Below, one piece after another: positions 46,273-56,640 of a stretch of 64,000 bases of DNA; position 1 is the first letter of the stretch, and every line of letters starts with the position of its first letter. The position numbers and the translations under genes were made by a program. The stretch is from Leptobrachium leishanense (Eukaryota; Chordata; Amphibia; Anura; Megophryidae), in the NCBI GenBank assembly GCA_009667805.1, contig CM019063.1, positions 90,624,349 through 90,688,348 of the forward strand, in the 5' to 3' direction. The notes under the pieces are model-generated. The model searched no databases. It had not been told where the DNA came from and was given only the letters and a program-made list of their open reading frames with translations.

Positions 46273-47254
46273 TAAATGTCGATAACTTTTCATAGTCATC
46301 TTTAAAAAGGTCAGCCATTAGGTAGCAATCTATTGATAGGAAACGGCTTAATAATCCATTACCTTACCAAGAGAGTTTGATGCCAGTGAGTAAAAATAAG
46401 AGGCTGGTAAAGTTCACAAGGAGACATTCCAATATTTAAATAAAATATTAATTGCAAATACAGTAACACTATGAAATTGTGTGACGGTTATAATAAAGCC
46501 CTTGAGCAACAAATCAAGTCTTTGGACCATTTGTCAATCCTTAAAACAAAAAAAAAATTACTGATAGGTAAATCTTGGCAAAGATAAAATAACATTTTCT
46601 AAAGAGGAAAATTAATAATCTTCCTTTCAGGTTTTCTATAGGAAAAACAAGAATCTGTAACTCAAGCACCAAAGAATAATTCAAGGCACAAAATGAAAAG
46701 CTAAATGAGCAATTGTATAGTTACAAAAAGGTATTTAGCGATAAGTTGCTTAGTACATCTTAAGAATTATTACAGATATTATACTAAACATCATAAGTGC
46801 ATGAGCCCAGAGAGCAAGTCGAATTTTTCTATTCAAAGTCTGTGACAATGGAATATCAAATTCAACGTTGAAATACGATCAACACCAAAGAAAAATAAAA
46901 GTAGATTGCTGTCAAGGTTTACTTTTCTTTTTCTATTTTCATTCATATATCATTGTTTGTTCTACCTCTTTCTCTTTGCTCTTAGTTTACATTTTTTCTG
47001 TACGACATGTTCATTTAACCAATAATTTTCCCTTTACTTTTCTTTTGTCCTTTTTAGTAAATTCTTCCTGTCATTTTATGTCCTATTCGCCCATATATTT
47101 ATAATTAGTCACCATTCACCAGATTTTCTATATTCTGTTTCTCATCTTGCACATGCTTCATTCAACCTGCCATTTTGCCTTGTAGTAATTTAGATTTTTT
47201 TTCCTGAATTTAATGTAGAAAAATATTATTTTCAATGTTTTACTATTTTACTAA
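46273..47254. other. AT-rich non-coding DNA
   Basis: No coding relic or repeat recognised. Confidence 0.4.
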
Positions 47255-47785
47255 GGGCTCTATTATGCTCTTCGCGTTAAAACGCGGGTGCAAGGGAGGA
47301 AAAACTTCTGCTTCCTGCATTGTTTCCCAGCGTAAAATTCTGGATGCTCGTGGCAGCGCTGAGCGCAGCCGCGAGCATCCACTTGCTGGAGTCCATAGGA
47401 CTCCATTGAGTTTCCCCCTGACAGTCACGTGACCAGCCGGCCAGCATAGTGATACGCAGGGAAAGACTGGGGGGACTTTTTCCCCCAGTCTTTCCCTGCT
47501 CCCGCAGGCCGGAGGAGGCGGTTGGAGCCGCAGTCCTCGCCGCAGGACAGAGGGTGAGTATAGGATGCTTTTTTAGTTTTTAAGCCTGTTGTTAACGGAT
47601 TCCGCTTCTGCAGAATCCGTTAACACCAAGTACTTGCTCTGGTTAACTTTCCGCTGACCAGAGCCAGGCGTTAATCAGCGCTGGGACTTTATAATCCAGC
47701 GCTGATTAACGCTTTGCGCTCCCCATGTTAAGTATAGAGAGCACCCAGTACAGTAACCTCGCGCAGAGGAACGCAAGATACCAAA

Positions 47786-49275
47786 CGCAAATGGGTTTTT
47801 TTTTTTTTTGTATTTAAGATTTTTATTTTCAGAAAGAAAAGATCACAGACTGACCAGCATAGTAGGCCTCGCAGGGCCAAATATTATGCGCTCATAAGAA
47901 ACACAGATAACATAAAAAGGGGTGTCTCATGAAAAATCTGCAAAATGTCGAGAAACAGGGGGGGGAGGGGGGTTATAACAAAAGTCGTCAAAAAACATTT
48001 CAGAAAAAATAAAACCAAAAAGTCTCAAATCTATCCCCAGCCGGGGAATAACAGCGGGAAAAAAATAAAAAAATATAAAATGGTAGTCGAAGCGTCTCTG
48101 AATCAAAAAGGGGGGGTGGTGAGGGGAACTCGCAGATATGTCCTCATATAATATCGCAGTAAAAATTAAAAAGCCATAAAGTACTCACATAATAAACGTA
48201 AAAAACAAAAATATATAAAAATAAAGGGGAAACATCAAAAAGGCGGAATGGCTCCTGGAGTATTACCCTCAGCCAGTGTCTCTAAGTGGTATCTGACATA
48301 AGACAGGCAGGGCTACGCTTTGCAGGCCAGGCCGGGCAGCAAAAGCACTATCAAGGATGCATAGTGGGGTCCGCATAGGCCAGGAGCCCATGCGGCAGAC
48401 ATCATGGGCGTCTAGACCCCAGGCCAACCCATCAGAAACGCCAGCCAGGCCGCGGGACCATGACCCACATTGCCTCCCATCAGCACAAAGTCCGACAGTC
48501 CCGGTTGGTGCATCCAGCGAAATCCCCGAAACAGACTTCGCCACATCCATCGGTGCAGAATCAGCCACACACACATGCCTCCCGGCCACGCTCCCCCTCC
48601 GACACACTGACGACAGGCGCAGTCCATGATCCAGGTCCTCCGGCCTACCACTCCGCAGAACAGCATCTCCATCCAGGCAGCCGTCAAATACAGCATCTCC
48701 CAAGATCTTTTCTGTCAGGTCCTCAGTCTCCCGGTCAGCTCCCAGCAATGCCATCAGCCGCCGCCATGAACCGCAGGTGAGTAGATTTTCTTCGTCCCCC
48801 GGAATACGATCAAGACAGGCCTCGAACCAAGCCTCCATTTTACTAGCGGGCGGGGGATGGTCCAAATATCGCTGCTCCAGTCGCTTCTCCAGAACCCACG
48901 ACGAGGAGACAGCAGGCGCAGCAGGAGGATGGGGGCCCTCCATCCCCGCAGTCCGACACCAACAGGTCCTCAGCAAGGGTGCCAACAAAAAGCGAGATGT
49001 GCAGGCAGCAAAAGATAGGCCTCAAAATGGCCGACGGCCGATCAGCAGCACCGGGGTATATTCACATATATTATTGCCCCCGTGCTCCGGCGGAGGGGGC
49101 AATAACGGGCCCTGGAGCAATCCCCGTAATGGCCAGCCGTGCAGGGTCTCCACGGGTGCACTATCCACAAAAGAAAATCACGCTAAAAAACACCCATAAC
49201 AGGAGAGTCCTTCAGAGCTCCACAAAGACACGTCTGCCCTCATGCAGAGCTGCCGACATCGCAAATGGGTTTTTT
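47786..49275 (-). mobile_element. Poly(A) retro-insertion, minus strand, likely L1-mobilised
   Basis: A 1.46-kb block is flanked by CGCAAATGGGTTTTTT (47786-47801 and 49260-49275), a 10-16-bp target duplication whose exact length is blurred by the T run. On the minus strand it ends AATAAAAATCTTAAATAC and then a poly(A) run, similar to AATAAAATCTTATAT at the end of the L1 near 14320. The 5' half encodes a 239-codon frame; the 3' half is an AT-rich untranslated region. It has no reverse transcriptase, so it is non-autonomous or an internally deleted L1. Confidence 0.8.
48269..48988 (-). CDS. Uncharacterised 239-codon frame in the retro-insertion
   Basis: I do not recognise this protein. It has a Pro/Ala-rich start (GPHPPAAPAVSSSW), then an amphipathic stretch with VLEKRLEQRYLDHP, EAWFEACLDRIPGDEEN and TCGSWRRLMALLGADRE that looks like a genuine helical domain, and then a Gly/Val/Cys-rich second half that looks like out-of-frame or non-coding sequence. 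A shorter start at the Met of MEGPHPP (15 residues in) or MEAWFEAC is possible. No zinc knuckle, RRM or catalytic motif is visible. It lies upstream of a poly(A) 3' end in the same orientation. It could be a non-autonomous element's own gene, a 5' fragment of an L1 ORF, or chance in GC-rich DNA. Confidence 0.35.
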   Translation of the reverse strand: MLAPLLRTCWCRTAGMEGPHPPAAPAVSSSWVLEKRLEQRYLDHPPPASKMEAWFEACLDRIPGDEENLLTCGSWRRLMALLGADRETEDLTEKILGDAVFDGCLDGDAVLRSGRPEDLDHGLRLSSVCRRGSVAGRHVCVADSAPMDVAKSVSGISLDAPTGTVGLCADGRQCGSWSRGLAGVSDGLAWGLDAHDVCRMGSWPMRTPLCILDSAFAARPGLQSVALPVLCQIPLRDTG

Positions 49276-49378
49276 AACCTATTTGCGTTGTGATTGTAAT
49301 ATGCGGTAAATACGGCGGCAAACGATAATGCTCATGCAAGTGAGCGTTAACGTTTGCGTCAACATTGTAATAGAGCCC

Positions 49379-49970
49379 TTAGTGTATAGAAATTTTTGGA
49401 GGTTTGGGGGATTTTAAAGGAGGTCATAACTTAAGCAAGAGCAGAAAGCTTAAAATGGTGCTGGGTATTTGAAATAACTAAATGTTTGGAAAATTTGTAA
49501 AATCTTGTAAAGAAGATAGGGGACGAATGACACAGGGCGCATCCTTGTATGTATATAAATTTTACTAATCATAACGGAATAAGACACAATTTCCTCCAAA
49601 ATTAGTATGTTTGTGGTACAAGAGCATGGAACCAAAGCACCTACCTAAAACCAAATTCCAGTAGTTTTAATACACTGGAAAGGAATGTTTAATCAAGCTT
49701 TTAAAAACTTTTTTCCAATAACTGACAGAAAACGGTTGGGATTGTGAGATAATTAGCTTGGTCAGCAAGATTTTCGACTCTAACTGCATTTTCCCAGGGC
49801 TCCCGGCCCAGAACAAGACTCACATTTACAGTGTGGATAAGACTGGGGAGATAGTACTGAAGACATAGAAGCATCAGGTGAATGGTGTGAAAGCTATTGC
49901 ATAATGAAAGATCCTTCATTAGTCATTATTTCCTACAGAAACAGAAGGAAAGGAATGGTGACTAACTGAC
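49379..49970. other. Non-coding DNA
   Basis: Nothing recognised. Confidence 0.4.
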
Positions 49971-49974
49971 TACC

Positions 49975-50360
49975 TGTAGTTACAGTTACAAGTACTTACA
50001 GAGCGCCAACAGATTCTGCAGCGCTTTACAATGGGGAAGCACCAACAGGTGACGTAATAAATAATAAAACCTAAGGAACAGACAGCCCTGCCCGTAGGAT
50101 AACTGTCCTCCTAATGCAGCACTTTATACGAGTGCTCAGCCAGACATCCCGTGAGTTTACAATCTAAGGCACTAAGGCAAGTGAAACAGAAGGGAGTAGA
50201 GGGAGTGTGGAGATAATTACCAGAGAAAATATAACAGACACTGCATAATGATAGAGCAAGAGCTCGGGCATGATGAGGTTAAACCGAGCGAGGATTGAAG
50301 CAGCTGAGAAAAGGAGGCAATATAATTAGGATAGGGGCTGGGTGGGAGGATGGATACAGC
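49975..50360. repeat. Dispersed repeat family R1, copy 3
   Basis: Shares GCGCTTTACAATGGGGAAGC, CCTGCCCGTAGGATAACTGT, GTGCTCAGCCAGACATCCC and ACAATCTAAGG with the 14464 and 21612 copies. It ends GGGGCTGGGTGGGAGGATGG near 50354, giving a second uninterrupted version of the site into which the 14.8-kb hAT inserted. Confidence 0.75.
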
Positions 50361-51640
50361 AGAGGGAAAAATGGTGGTCCAGAGTGACTGTGGATGAAAC
50401 AAATACAGATTTTAGAGGGGGTAGCCATTTGGACATGCAAAGTATTTACAACTGGGAGGAGCAGAACAGACGGAGAATCAGCACAGAATTAAACAATAAA
50501 AAAAGAGTGACGAAAAAAAAATATATATATATAAGCAGCAGTAACAAAATGGCAAAAACGGTGTTGATTGAAGTATACCTTTCTGGCTTTCTTGTAGAGG
50601 GAGAGGTTGCTTTGAGTATGGCTGGCTTGTGCTTACAGGGGGAAATGGTGGAAAGTTAAATACACCTAGAATGGTCCCAGAACCTCAAGTGTCCCTTTAA
50701 CACTGTAGACCAACACTCAATGCTAGAGCTCGGATAACTGTGTGCATGATGTCACAACAAGGAAACCATTACTACTCTTATTATTTTATGATAAACTCAC
50801 TTGTATGCTCTTACAGGCATTTATTTTTCCGATTTTGGTTAATTGCATGGCAAAAAAAGACATTTTGCAGTGTTTTGCTTTGGGGCCCCTGTCAGTATTC
50901 TCACATCCATTTTTCTCACTCTAGTTTTCATGTTCTGGATTGCAGGTGCCAGATCACTCCTCTAATTGACCTGTTGATGAGTAGAACATAGGTTGCCTAT
51001 GGGTGCTCCTCAGTTTTCTCACTGATGGAATTGAAATGGCCTCTAAACAGTGCATTTGCCTTGCTAAGGGATGGCCTCATGAGTGATCCTTCTCAATTCA
51101 GAGTTAACGTCTCATCAAGTTTTCCTTTTTGGAAATATCATGTTTTTCTGCACTTTTCAATTTTTGTGTGTGTGCATATGTGTTCCAGACAGATTGCTTA
51201 TTTCTGTTTCTTATATGCATTTGGTTTACAACATTAGGCCAATTTCATATTGCAGGATTTGACAGCGACTCCTTCTTGAGTAGCCCATAGATCAACTCTC
51301 AGCCAATGTTATTAATAAATGTCTTTTAAAAAGAAAATCGAATTGAGAATCCTTTCCAGTGTTGACTCTAAGGTATTTCATCATGAACCATGTGTTTTCA
51401 TTACAAACATACTCATGCACACATTGAAATACTAGCATTAAAGAATAACATAAATATTTAGATGTATCTTTGCTAACTGCTACATTTCACAATTTACCTC
51501 AGTTTAATTCTGCTGTTACTTATTCTATGAATTTGTTGGGACTTTTTCAAGGTAAATCTCCCCAGCACTCAAAAGCAGAGCACAAGAAACCCTAAAGTTT
51601 GTATCACTACTGCTTATAGTGGCTTGGTAATACTTTAACC
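50361..51640. other. Non-coding DNA, mostly unrecognised
   Basis: Includes a short AT tract near 50520-50533. No coding relic recognised; open frames are short and overlapping. Confidence 0.4.
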
Positions 51641-51644
51641 AAAA

Positions 51645-51945
51645 GGTCAGAAACACAGAAACATAGAAAAATGTCGGCAGATAAGAACCTTTCGGCCCAT
51701 CTAGTCTGCCCAATTACATGGATACTTTACCTGGATTTATCTTTTGTTTAGGATAGTCTTATGCCTATCCCATGCCTGCTTAAATTCAATTACTGTTTTG
51801 GCCTCTACCACTTCAACTGGAAGACTGTTCCATGTATCCACCACCCTCTCAGTAAAATAATGCTTCCTGAGGTTACTTTTTGCCCCTCTAATCTAAGACT
51901 ATGTCCTCTTGTTTTGCTACTTTGTTTCCTTTTAAATATGCAAGA
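51645..51945. repeat. Widespread anuran dispersed repeat (GGCCCATCTAGTCTGCCC family)
   Basis: Contains the run GGCAGATAAGAACC, GGCCCATCTAGTCTGCCC, CTTATGCCTATCCCATGC, GGCCTCTACCACTTCAACTG, AGACTGTTCCATGTATCCAC and GACTATGTCCTCTTGTT. I recognise this as a very common repeat of frog genomes, from memory and without a search. The class is uncertain; short antisense-like open frames are not credible genes. Confidence 0.7.
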
Positions 51946-52189
51946 AACGACAACAGTAAAGCAAGAACCCAGATAAGGACTGGAGAAGGACATATAAAGA
52001 GAAGACAAGGCACAGATACACAGCCATAGAACAAAGCCAAATCAGTAGTACAGAAATCAGAAACATCAAACCTAGCAGTTAAAAACCACAACAGGGCACC
52101 AATGACTAGCGCCATCGGGTTTAAAGAGGCAAGAGGACTTGCTAGCTATAGTCTACAGAATCAGTTCTGGATTGGAGAAAGCCTTGATT
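51946..52189. other. Non-coding DNA
   Basis: Purine-rich sequence with nothing recognised. Confidence 0.35.
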
Positions 52190-52885
52190 TCATACAAAAA
52201 TGATGCAAGCATGAGTTAGTATCTGTACAGTAACTGACCTGTGACAGTACCGTTGTCAGTACAATGTGAAACTTCAGCACCTTGCCTTGGAACGATGAGT
52301 TACCTTTTGTGATACACGCAGTATCGCTACTGTGCCGACGTGAGCATCTTCTCCTGAAGTCCATAGGACTCCATGAAGGGTTGTGCTGCTGGGGAGCGAG
52401 ATCGCGTAACGCTGCAGAGTGATCGCGGATGGAGACTGTGCATTATTTGTCCCCAGTCTCACTCTGATACCGGTGGAAAGAAGCAGCAGATCGGGCCGCT
52501 GCTATCTCTGCTGGATGAGAGGTGAGTATCAGATTTATTGGGGAGGTTCTTAGCTGGTGCTAAATGATTTTGCAAAAGCGGAATCAGCACCAGCTTTTAG
52601 CACTTGGTAAAAATGCATTTAGCTCATCAAAGTGGTAATTAGCACTAGAACTCGGTAATACTTTATCCTAACGTTAATTATTGATTGTGCTCCCCATGTT
52701 AAGTATATAGTCTTCAAAGTACAGTAAGCTCGCACAAGCTAGCACAATCACTGATACACTAATGGATTTTTACAGGGTTTAGCGTTAGGAAGGTAATCTG
52801 CTGGTATGCATTGAAATCACTTATCCTGACGGTAACGCTTACATATCTGAAAGCTACAGTTAGCATTTAGTATGTAATCTAGCCC
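52190..52885. mobile_element. GGGCT-family MITE (copy D), diverged
   Basis: Shares GTCCATAGGACTCCAT, GGTGAGTATCAGATTT, TTAGCTGGTGCTAA, GCGGAATCAGCACCAGC and GCTCCCCATGTTAAGTATA with copies B, C and E. The right end is the complement of GGGCTAGATTACATAC at 52870-52885. The left terminus could not be located and may be lost; 52190 is approximate. Confidence 0.6.
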
Positions 52886-53224
52886 GAAGTCTATGGGGTA
52901 GTTAAGATTACAACAGCTCTGGTTACTTTAACACCAACCTTGGACTAAGGTGCGGGTCTGCTGATTATCTGCATAAACTGAATGACCAGGGGCCCTCTTC
53001 CAAGCCTGGTGCAAAATTAACCAGGGCTGTTGTAAACTTAACGACTACATAGAGGGCAGTATTATAAAGTTGGTGCTAATTTAACCAGAGCTGTTGTAAA
53101 CTTAAAACCTCCATAGGCTATAATGGCTCTGGTAAATTAGCACCAATTATGTAATATGACCCAGAGTCTGGTAAGTTTACAATAGCTCTGTTTATGTTTA
53201 CACCTGGGTTGGAATAGAGCCCCA
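52886..53224. repeat. Imperfect internal repeats with a GGGCTCTATT-type end
   Basis: AACCAGnGCTGTTGTAAACTTA-like words recur at about 53018-53040 and 53083-53105, with related forms at 52910 and 53170 in both orientations. The right end GGAATAGAGCCCC resembles the terminus of the GGGCT MITEs. It is probably another DNA-transposon derivative; the left boundary is unclear. Confidence 0.45.
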
Positions 53225-53229
53225 GGTTT

Positions 53230-53579
53230 TTCCATCAATGCATTGTTTCTTCCCTGTTGACATGGGCATATTCCAAGATGGCAGTGCCAGGATTAATTGG
53301 GCTCAAATTTTAAGGTGGTTCTGAGAGCATGAGACATCATTTTCACACATGGATTTGCCTCTACAGAGTCCAGACCTTAAACCTATTGAGAATCTTTGGG
53401 ATGTATAGGATAAGACTTTACACAGCACTCCGACTCTCCCATCAATATAAGATTTTGGCTACAAATTAAAAGTGGTGACATATTATAAAGATTATCAATA
53501 CCATGCCTCAGCGAATGCCTACAGTAATCAAAGTGGTCCAATTAAATATTAGAGTGTTTGATTTTTATTTAACCAGGCA

Positions 53580-53580
<1 letters not shown>
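53230..53580 (+). pseudogene. Tc1/mariner transposase C-terminal relic
   Basis: The frame gives FQDGSARINW, an in-frame TGA, then LQSPDLKPIENLWDV near 53370-53405. [11 protein letters not shown] is the conserved region of Tc1-type transposases around the catalytic Glu, and FQD marks the second Asp. The sequence after a second stop decays. The right end, TTTTTATTTAACCAGGCAGTGTA, looks like the terminal repeat of a known type ending at TA. The 5' half of the element is missing. Confidence 0.7.

Positions 53581-53617
<37 letters not shown>
53581..53617. repeat. (TA)n microsatellite
   Basis: About 18 TA units immediately after the Tc1-type terminal repeat, possibly expanded from the TA target site. 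Confidence 0.95.
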
Positions 53618-53620
<3 letters not shown>

Positions 53621-54850
53621 ACCCCTTTGCTGCTGAGCCATTTCACCCCTGTGTGCTGGGCTCATTTTGAACATTTTGTGCTCATCGGGCTCTATCACCT
53701 CCTTCCATCTAACACTAGTGTTAGCGTTAGCTTAATAGAGGTGATAGCTCTGCGCACAGATCACCTTTGAATCGCTGACAGGTTAAAAAAATCTGTTAGC
53801 GCGCATTAATTTGAGATCTGTACTGCAAGCTTACTGTACTTTGCGTTCCCTATACCTAACATGGGGAGTGCAAAGTGCAAGCACAGATTAACTAGTAACT
53901 AGCGTTAAGATCACTTGCGTTAAAAAAGCTCAGAGCTGTAGCTAACAAGATTCCACTGCTGCAGAATCAGTTACCTGCAGCTCAAAAAAACAAACCAAAA
54001 ATCAAGTACTCACCTCTTATCCCACAGCGAGAACGGCTGCCCAATCCGCCACTTCTGGCCACCGAGAGCAGAGGGAGAGTGTTGGGGGAGTCCATTGTTT
54101 CCCTCCGTGACCACTCCATCAACCAGCAGGATCTCGCGTGAGACAAGATCCTGCCGGTTCATGCGACCCGGCAGGAGAAGCCTCCATGGATGCTTGGGAC
54201 GAGGCTTTAGCGCTGCCCCAAGCATCCGCAAACCTAGCAATCGCTATGGGGCAGGCTGCTGGACTCAGCGCCTGCCTCACGATATGCTGGTGAAACTGGG
54301 GCACACAGCAAATTTTTCCCCTTTGCATTCCGGCTTTAGCGAGGAGCACGCAATATTGGCCATCATGTTTAAATGTGTTTTGAAATCATGTTTTTATAAG
54401 ACCCAGACAAATTACATATCATGATTTTCTTGGCAGATTCAAAATATATCATTATTATGTGTATACGTCATGTCCCGTCAGACTAGTAAACCAAAAAATT
54501 TAAAAAACTAATTAGAAATGAGAACCTGTTACTGCGTTGTTCTGAGGAAATATGCAATTTTAACTAAAACTTGAAAAAAATGAAAATGTTTGCTTGTGTG
54601 CATTGTGTTTTATGAATAATATGACTGTATAAAACACTGACCTTGCTCTCTGCATGGGAAATGAGAAGGTGAGTAACGACAGTGGTATTGCTCATTTTGT
54701 ATGTGAGAAATGGACAATACCATTGCTTTGTAACAAAATAAATACATAAATAAAAAAATGTAACAATTATTTTATGTGTGTTTGTGAAGGGGGTTACCTT
54801 TTACATGGTCATGTTTGGTATCACTAGAAAGGCCAATCTCTGACCTGTCC
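53618..54850 (+). repeat. TTAACCCCTTC-family element, split by a MITE
   Basis: It starts TTTAACCCCTTTGCTGCTGAG and continues to GTGCTCATC at 53686, then resumes at 54362 with ATCATGTTTAAATG and runs to about 54850 (GTTTGGTATCACTAGAAAGG). The uninterrupted version is 42171-42431 on the minus strand. The two copies differ in length because this one has additional AT-rich sequence. Confidence 0.65.
53687..54361. mobile_element. GGGCT-family MITE (copy E)
   Basis: 675 bp inserted in the TTAACCCCTTC element with ATC at 53684-53686 and 54362-54364. The empty copy at 42.35 kb reads a single ATC at this point. The left end is GGGCTCTATCACC; the right end is the complement of GGCCAATATTGCG, so the termini are more diverged than in copies A-C. 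The interior is the reverse complement of the family core. Confidence 0.7.
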
Positions 54851-55109
54851 AAAGACCCCCCCCCCCCACACACACTCTCCTTGCAGCGGTGTGACGTCTT
54901 GTGTTTTAAATGGACCAATTTGTAAAATGAGAGAAATCTCAATGTATCCTTCCTGGTTAAATACTTTATACAGGGGCATAACTACCAGGGGTGCAGAGGG
55001 TGCCACCGCACCCAGGTCCTTGAGTCCGGGGGACCCACACTCGCCTGCTTGGGCCTGTGGGCTTGCCTATATTTTATATATATAATTCTTTTTATAATTT
55101 ATTTTATAC

Positions 55110-55375
55110 TTATGTGTGAGTTTGGAGCTCTGTGACGCGCTCATACACACCTCACATTACTGTGAGTTTTATTGTTGTGGAGCTCTGTGATGCGCTCATA
55201 CACACCTCACATTACTGTGAGTTTTATTGCTGTGGAGTTCTGTGATACACTCATACACACAGCACATTACTGTGAGTTTTATTGCTGTGGAGCTCTGTGA
55301 TACACTCATACAAGTCGCACATTACTGGGAGATCTATTGCTGTGGAGCTCTGTGAGGACAAATAGTGCACATTAC
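55110..55375. repeat. 55-bp minisatellite
   Basis: Five units with the GAGCTCTGTGA (or GAGTTCTGTGA) word at 55125, 55180, 55235, 55290 and 55345, exactly 55 bases apart. Each includes CACATTACTGTGAG and CTCATACA. Confidence 0.95.
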
Positions 55376-55435
55376 ATTAAAAATGGGATGGACTGAAGAG
55401 GTCATCCTGGAAAAAATGGGACACTGATTGTCTGG

Positions 55436-56041
55436 GGTTTGGGTCGAAATCCCTACAGCCAGGTTCCCTAATGCCAAAATCCCGACGGCCAACTTCCAGA
55501 CAGAACAAGTGCCAGACATACTAAGTTCCCTACACAGACAATTCCCTGACAGCCAACTTCCAGACATCCAAAATCACAGCGGCTAACCCTAACCCTACTC
55601 CGTAACCCCCTAAACCTAGCCCAAACCCTAGCCCCCTAAACCTAGCCCTAACCCCCAAAACCTAACCCTAACCCCCTAAATCTAGCCCTAACCCCCCCTA
55701 GCCCTAACCCCCAAAACCTAACCCCCTAAACCTAGCCCTAACCCCTAAACATAGCCCTAACCCCCAAAACCTAGCCCTAACCCCTAAACCTAGCCATAAT
55801 CCCCAAAACCTAGCCCTATCCCCCTAAACCTAGCCCTAACCCCCTAAACCTAACCATAACTAAGCCTAAGCCTAACTCCCTAAGGGTTCTAGTGTTAGTA
55901 TTAGGTTTAGCCGCTGGGATTTTGGATGTCTGGAAGTTTGCCGTGTAGGGAACTTGGTATGTCCGGCACTTGTTCTGTCTGGAAGTTGGCCGTCGGGATG
56001 TTGGCATTAGGGAAGCTGGTTGTAGGGATTTTTTTCGGCAC
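55436..56041. mobile_element. Inverted-repeat element with CCCTAA-like core
   Basis: 606 bp bounded by 12-bp direct repeats CTGATTGTCTGG (55424-55435 and 56042-56053). The left arm (55445-55575: AAATCCCTACAGCC, TTCCCTAATGCC, CCCGACGGCCAACTTCC, AGACAGAACAAGTGCC) is repeated as its reverse complement at 55895-56035. Between the arms is a 300-bp array of CCCTAA, CCCCTAAACCTAG and related units. A long duplication of 9-12 bp suggests a Mutator-like or related foldback transposon; this is inference. Confidence 0.75.
55578..55878. repeat. Degenerate telomere-like array
   Basis: Irregular (CCCTAA)-related repeats, with units of 12-18 bases such as CCCCTAAACCTAGCCCTAA. It is not a pure vertebrate telomere repeat and lies inside a transposable element, so it is not a chromosome end or a simple interstitial telomere. 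Confidence 0.9.
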
Positions 56042-56369
56042 CTGATTGTCTGGAGTCAACATTGTGGAACTGGAGGGGACCAATGCATGTTGATTTGAGG
56101 GTGGACAAAATGTTTTTGCCTAGGGGGGGCCATCGTGGTTCCTGCACCAGGGCCCTTAAGTTTCTAGTTACGCCTCTGACTTTATAAATAAATAAATAAC
56201 ACTTTGCGCCATCACCCCCACACTTGGTCCCTGCGTGGGCAATGAGGTGAGTTAGTCCATTGCAGTAGAGACTCTGGGAACAATATATAAGGGGGCACAT
56301 AAGATACCACAGTCAAAACTGAGGGGGCACTAATATTTTTTGCCACTAAACCAACCACTGAAAAAAACT

Positions 56370-56640
56370 AAATAAGTATATATAAATAAGATTCCGAAAT
56401 CCCAGAGTAATGTGGTGCAATGATACCTTTTTGTTGTACTAACCTGCTACGTAAATTCAATATTTTATTTGCCGCAATTCGATAGTTTTCACCAACATCC
56501 GATAACTGCTTCTGCGACTCCAATTTTCGCAAATTTTGATGACCATTCACTAAATAGGGAATTTGCTATATTTTTGGCTAAATGGATTCCTCGAAATTTG
56601 GTGAAAAGTAAAAGGTCTAAAGGTGACTAGACCCTTTAGT
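56370..56640. repeat. Dispersed repeat shared with the window's right end
   Basis: The segment ATGATACCTTTTTGTT through TATTTTATTTGCCGCAATTC to CATCCGAT matches 63917-64000 in the same orientation. CGAAATTTGG-type words also link it loosely to the CGAAT-rich family. Confidence 0.6.

Larger units (their letters stand above)
47255..49378. mobile_element. GGGCT-family MITE (copy C), split by a retro-insertion
   Basis: The ends are GGGCTCTATTATGC and the complement of GGGCTCTATTACAATG, flanked by TAA and TTA. Removing 47802-49259 and one copy of the short duplication leaves about 650 bp, comparable to copy A and matching copy B inside. It contains ACCAGAGCCAGGCGTTAATC and GCTCCCCATGTTAAGTATAG, words also found in the copies at 52.2-52.9 and 53.7-54.4 kb. 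Confidence 0.8.
54971..56178. mobile_element. Non-autonomous hAT element with nested repeat
   Basis: 1,208 bp flanked by a perfect 8-bp duplication, ACTTTATA (54963-54970 and 56179-56186). The ends CAGGGGCATAACTA and, in reverse, CAGAGGCGTAACTA match at 12 of 14 positions. It contains a 55-bp minisatellite and a nested 606-bp inverted-repeat element. No transposase. Confidence 0.9.
54915..56205 (+). mobile_element. LINE/SINE tail split by a hAT element
   Basis: GAGAGAAATCTCAATGTATC and CCTTCCTGGTTAAATACTTT at 54930-54970 are the conserved LINE/SINE tail. The tail resumes at 56179 as ACTTTATAAATAAATAAATA. The intervening 54971-56178 is a hAT insertion. Only the 3' end is present, so whether the host copy is the LINE or the SINE is not decidable. 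Confidence 0.85.

Noticed and set aside
48357..49293. Plus-strand open frames of 90-140 codons
   Set aside because: They are antisense shadows in the GC-rich part of the minus-strand retro-insertion.
55578..55878. Real telomere or simple interstitial telomeric sequence
   Set aside because: Units are degenerate and of mixed length, and the array lies between inverted arms inside a hAT element.
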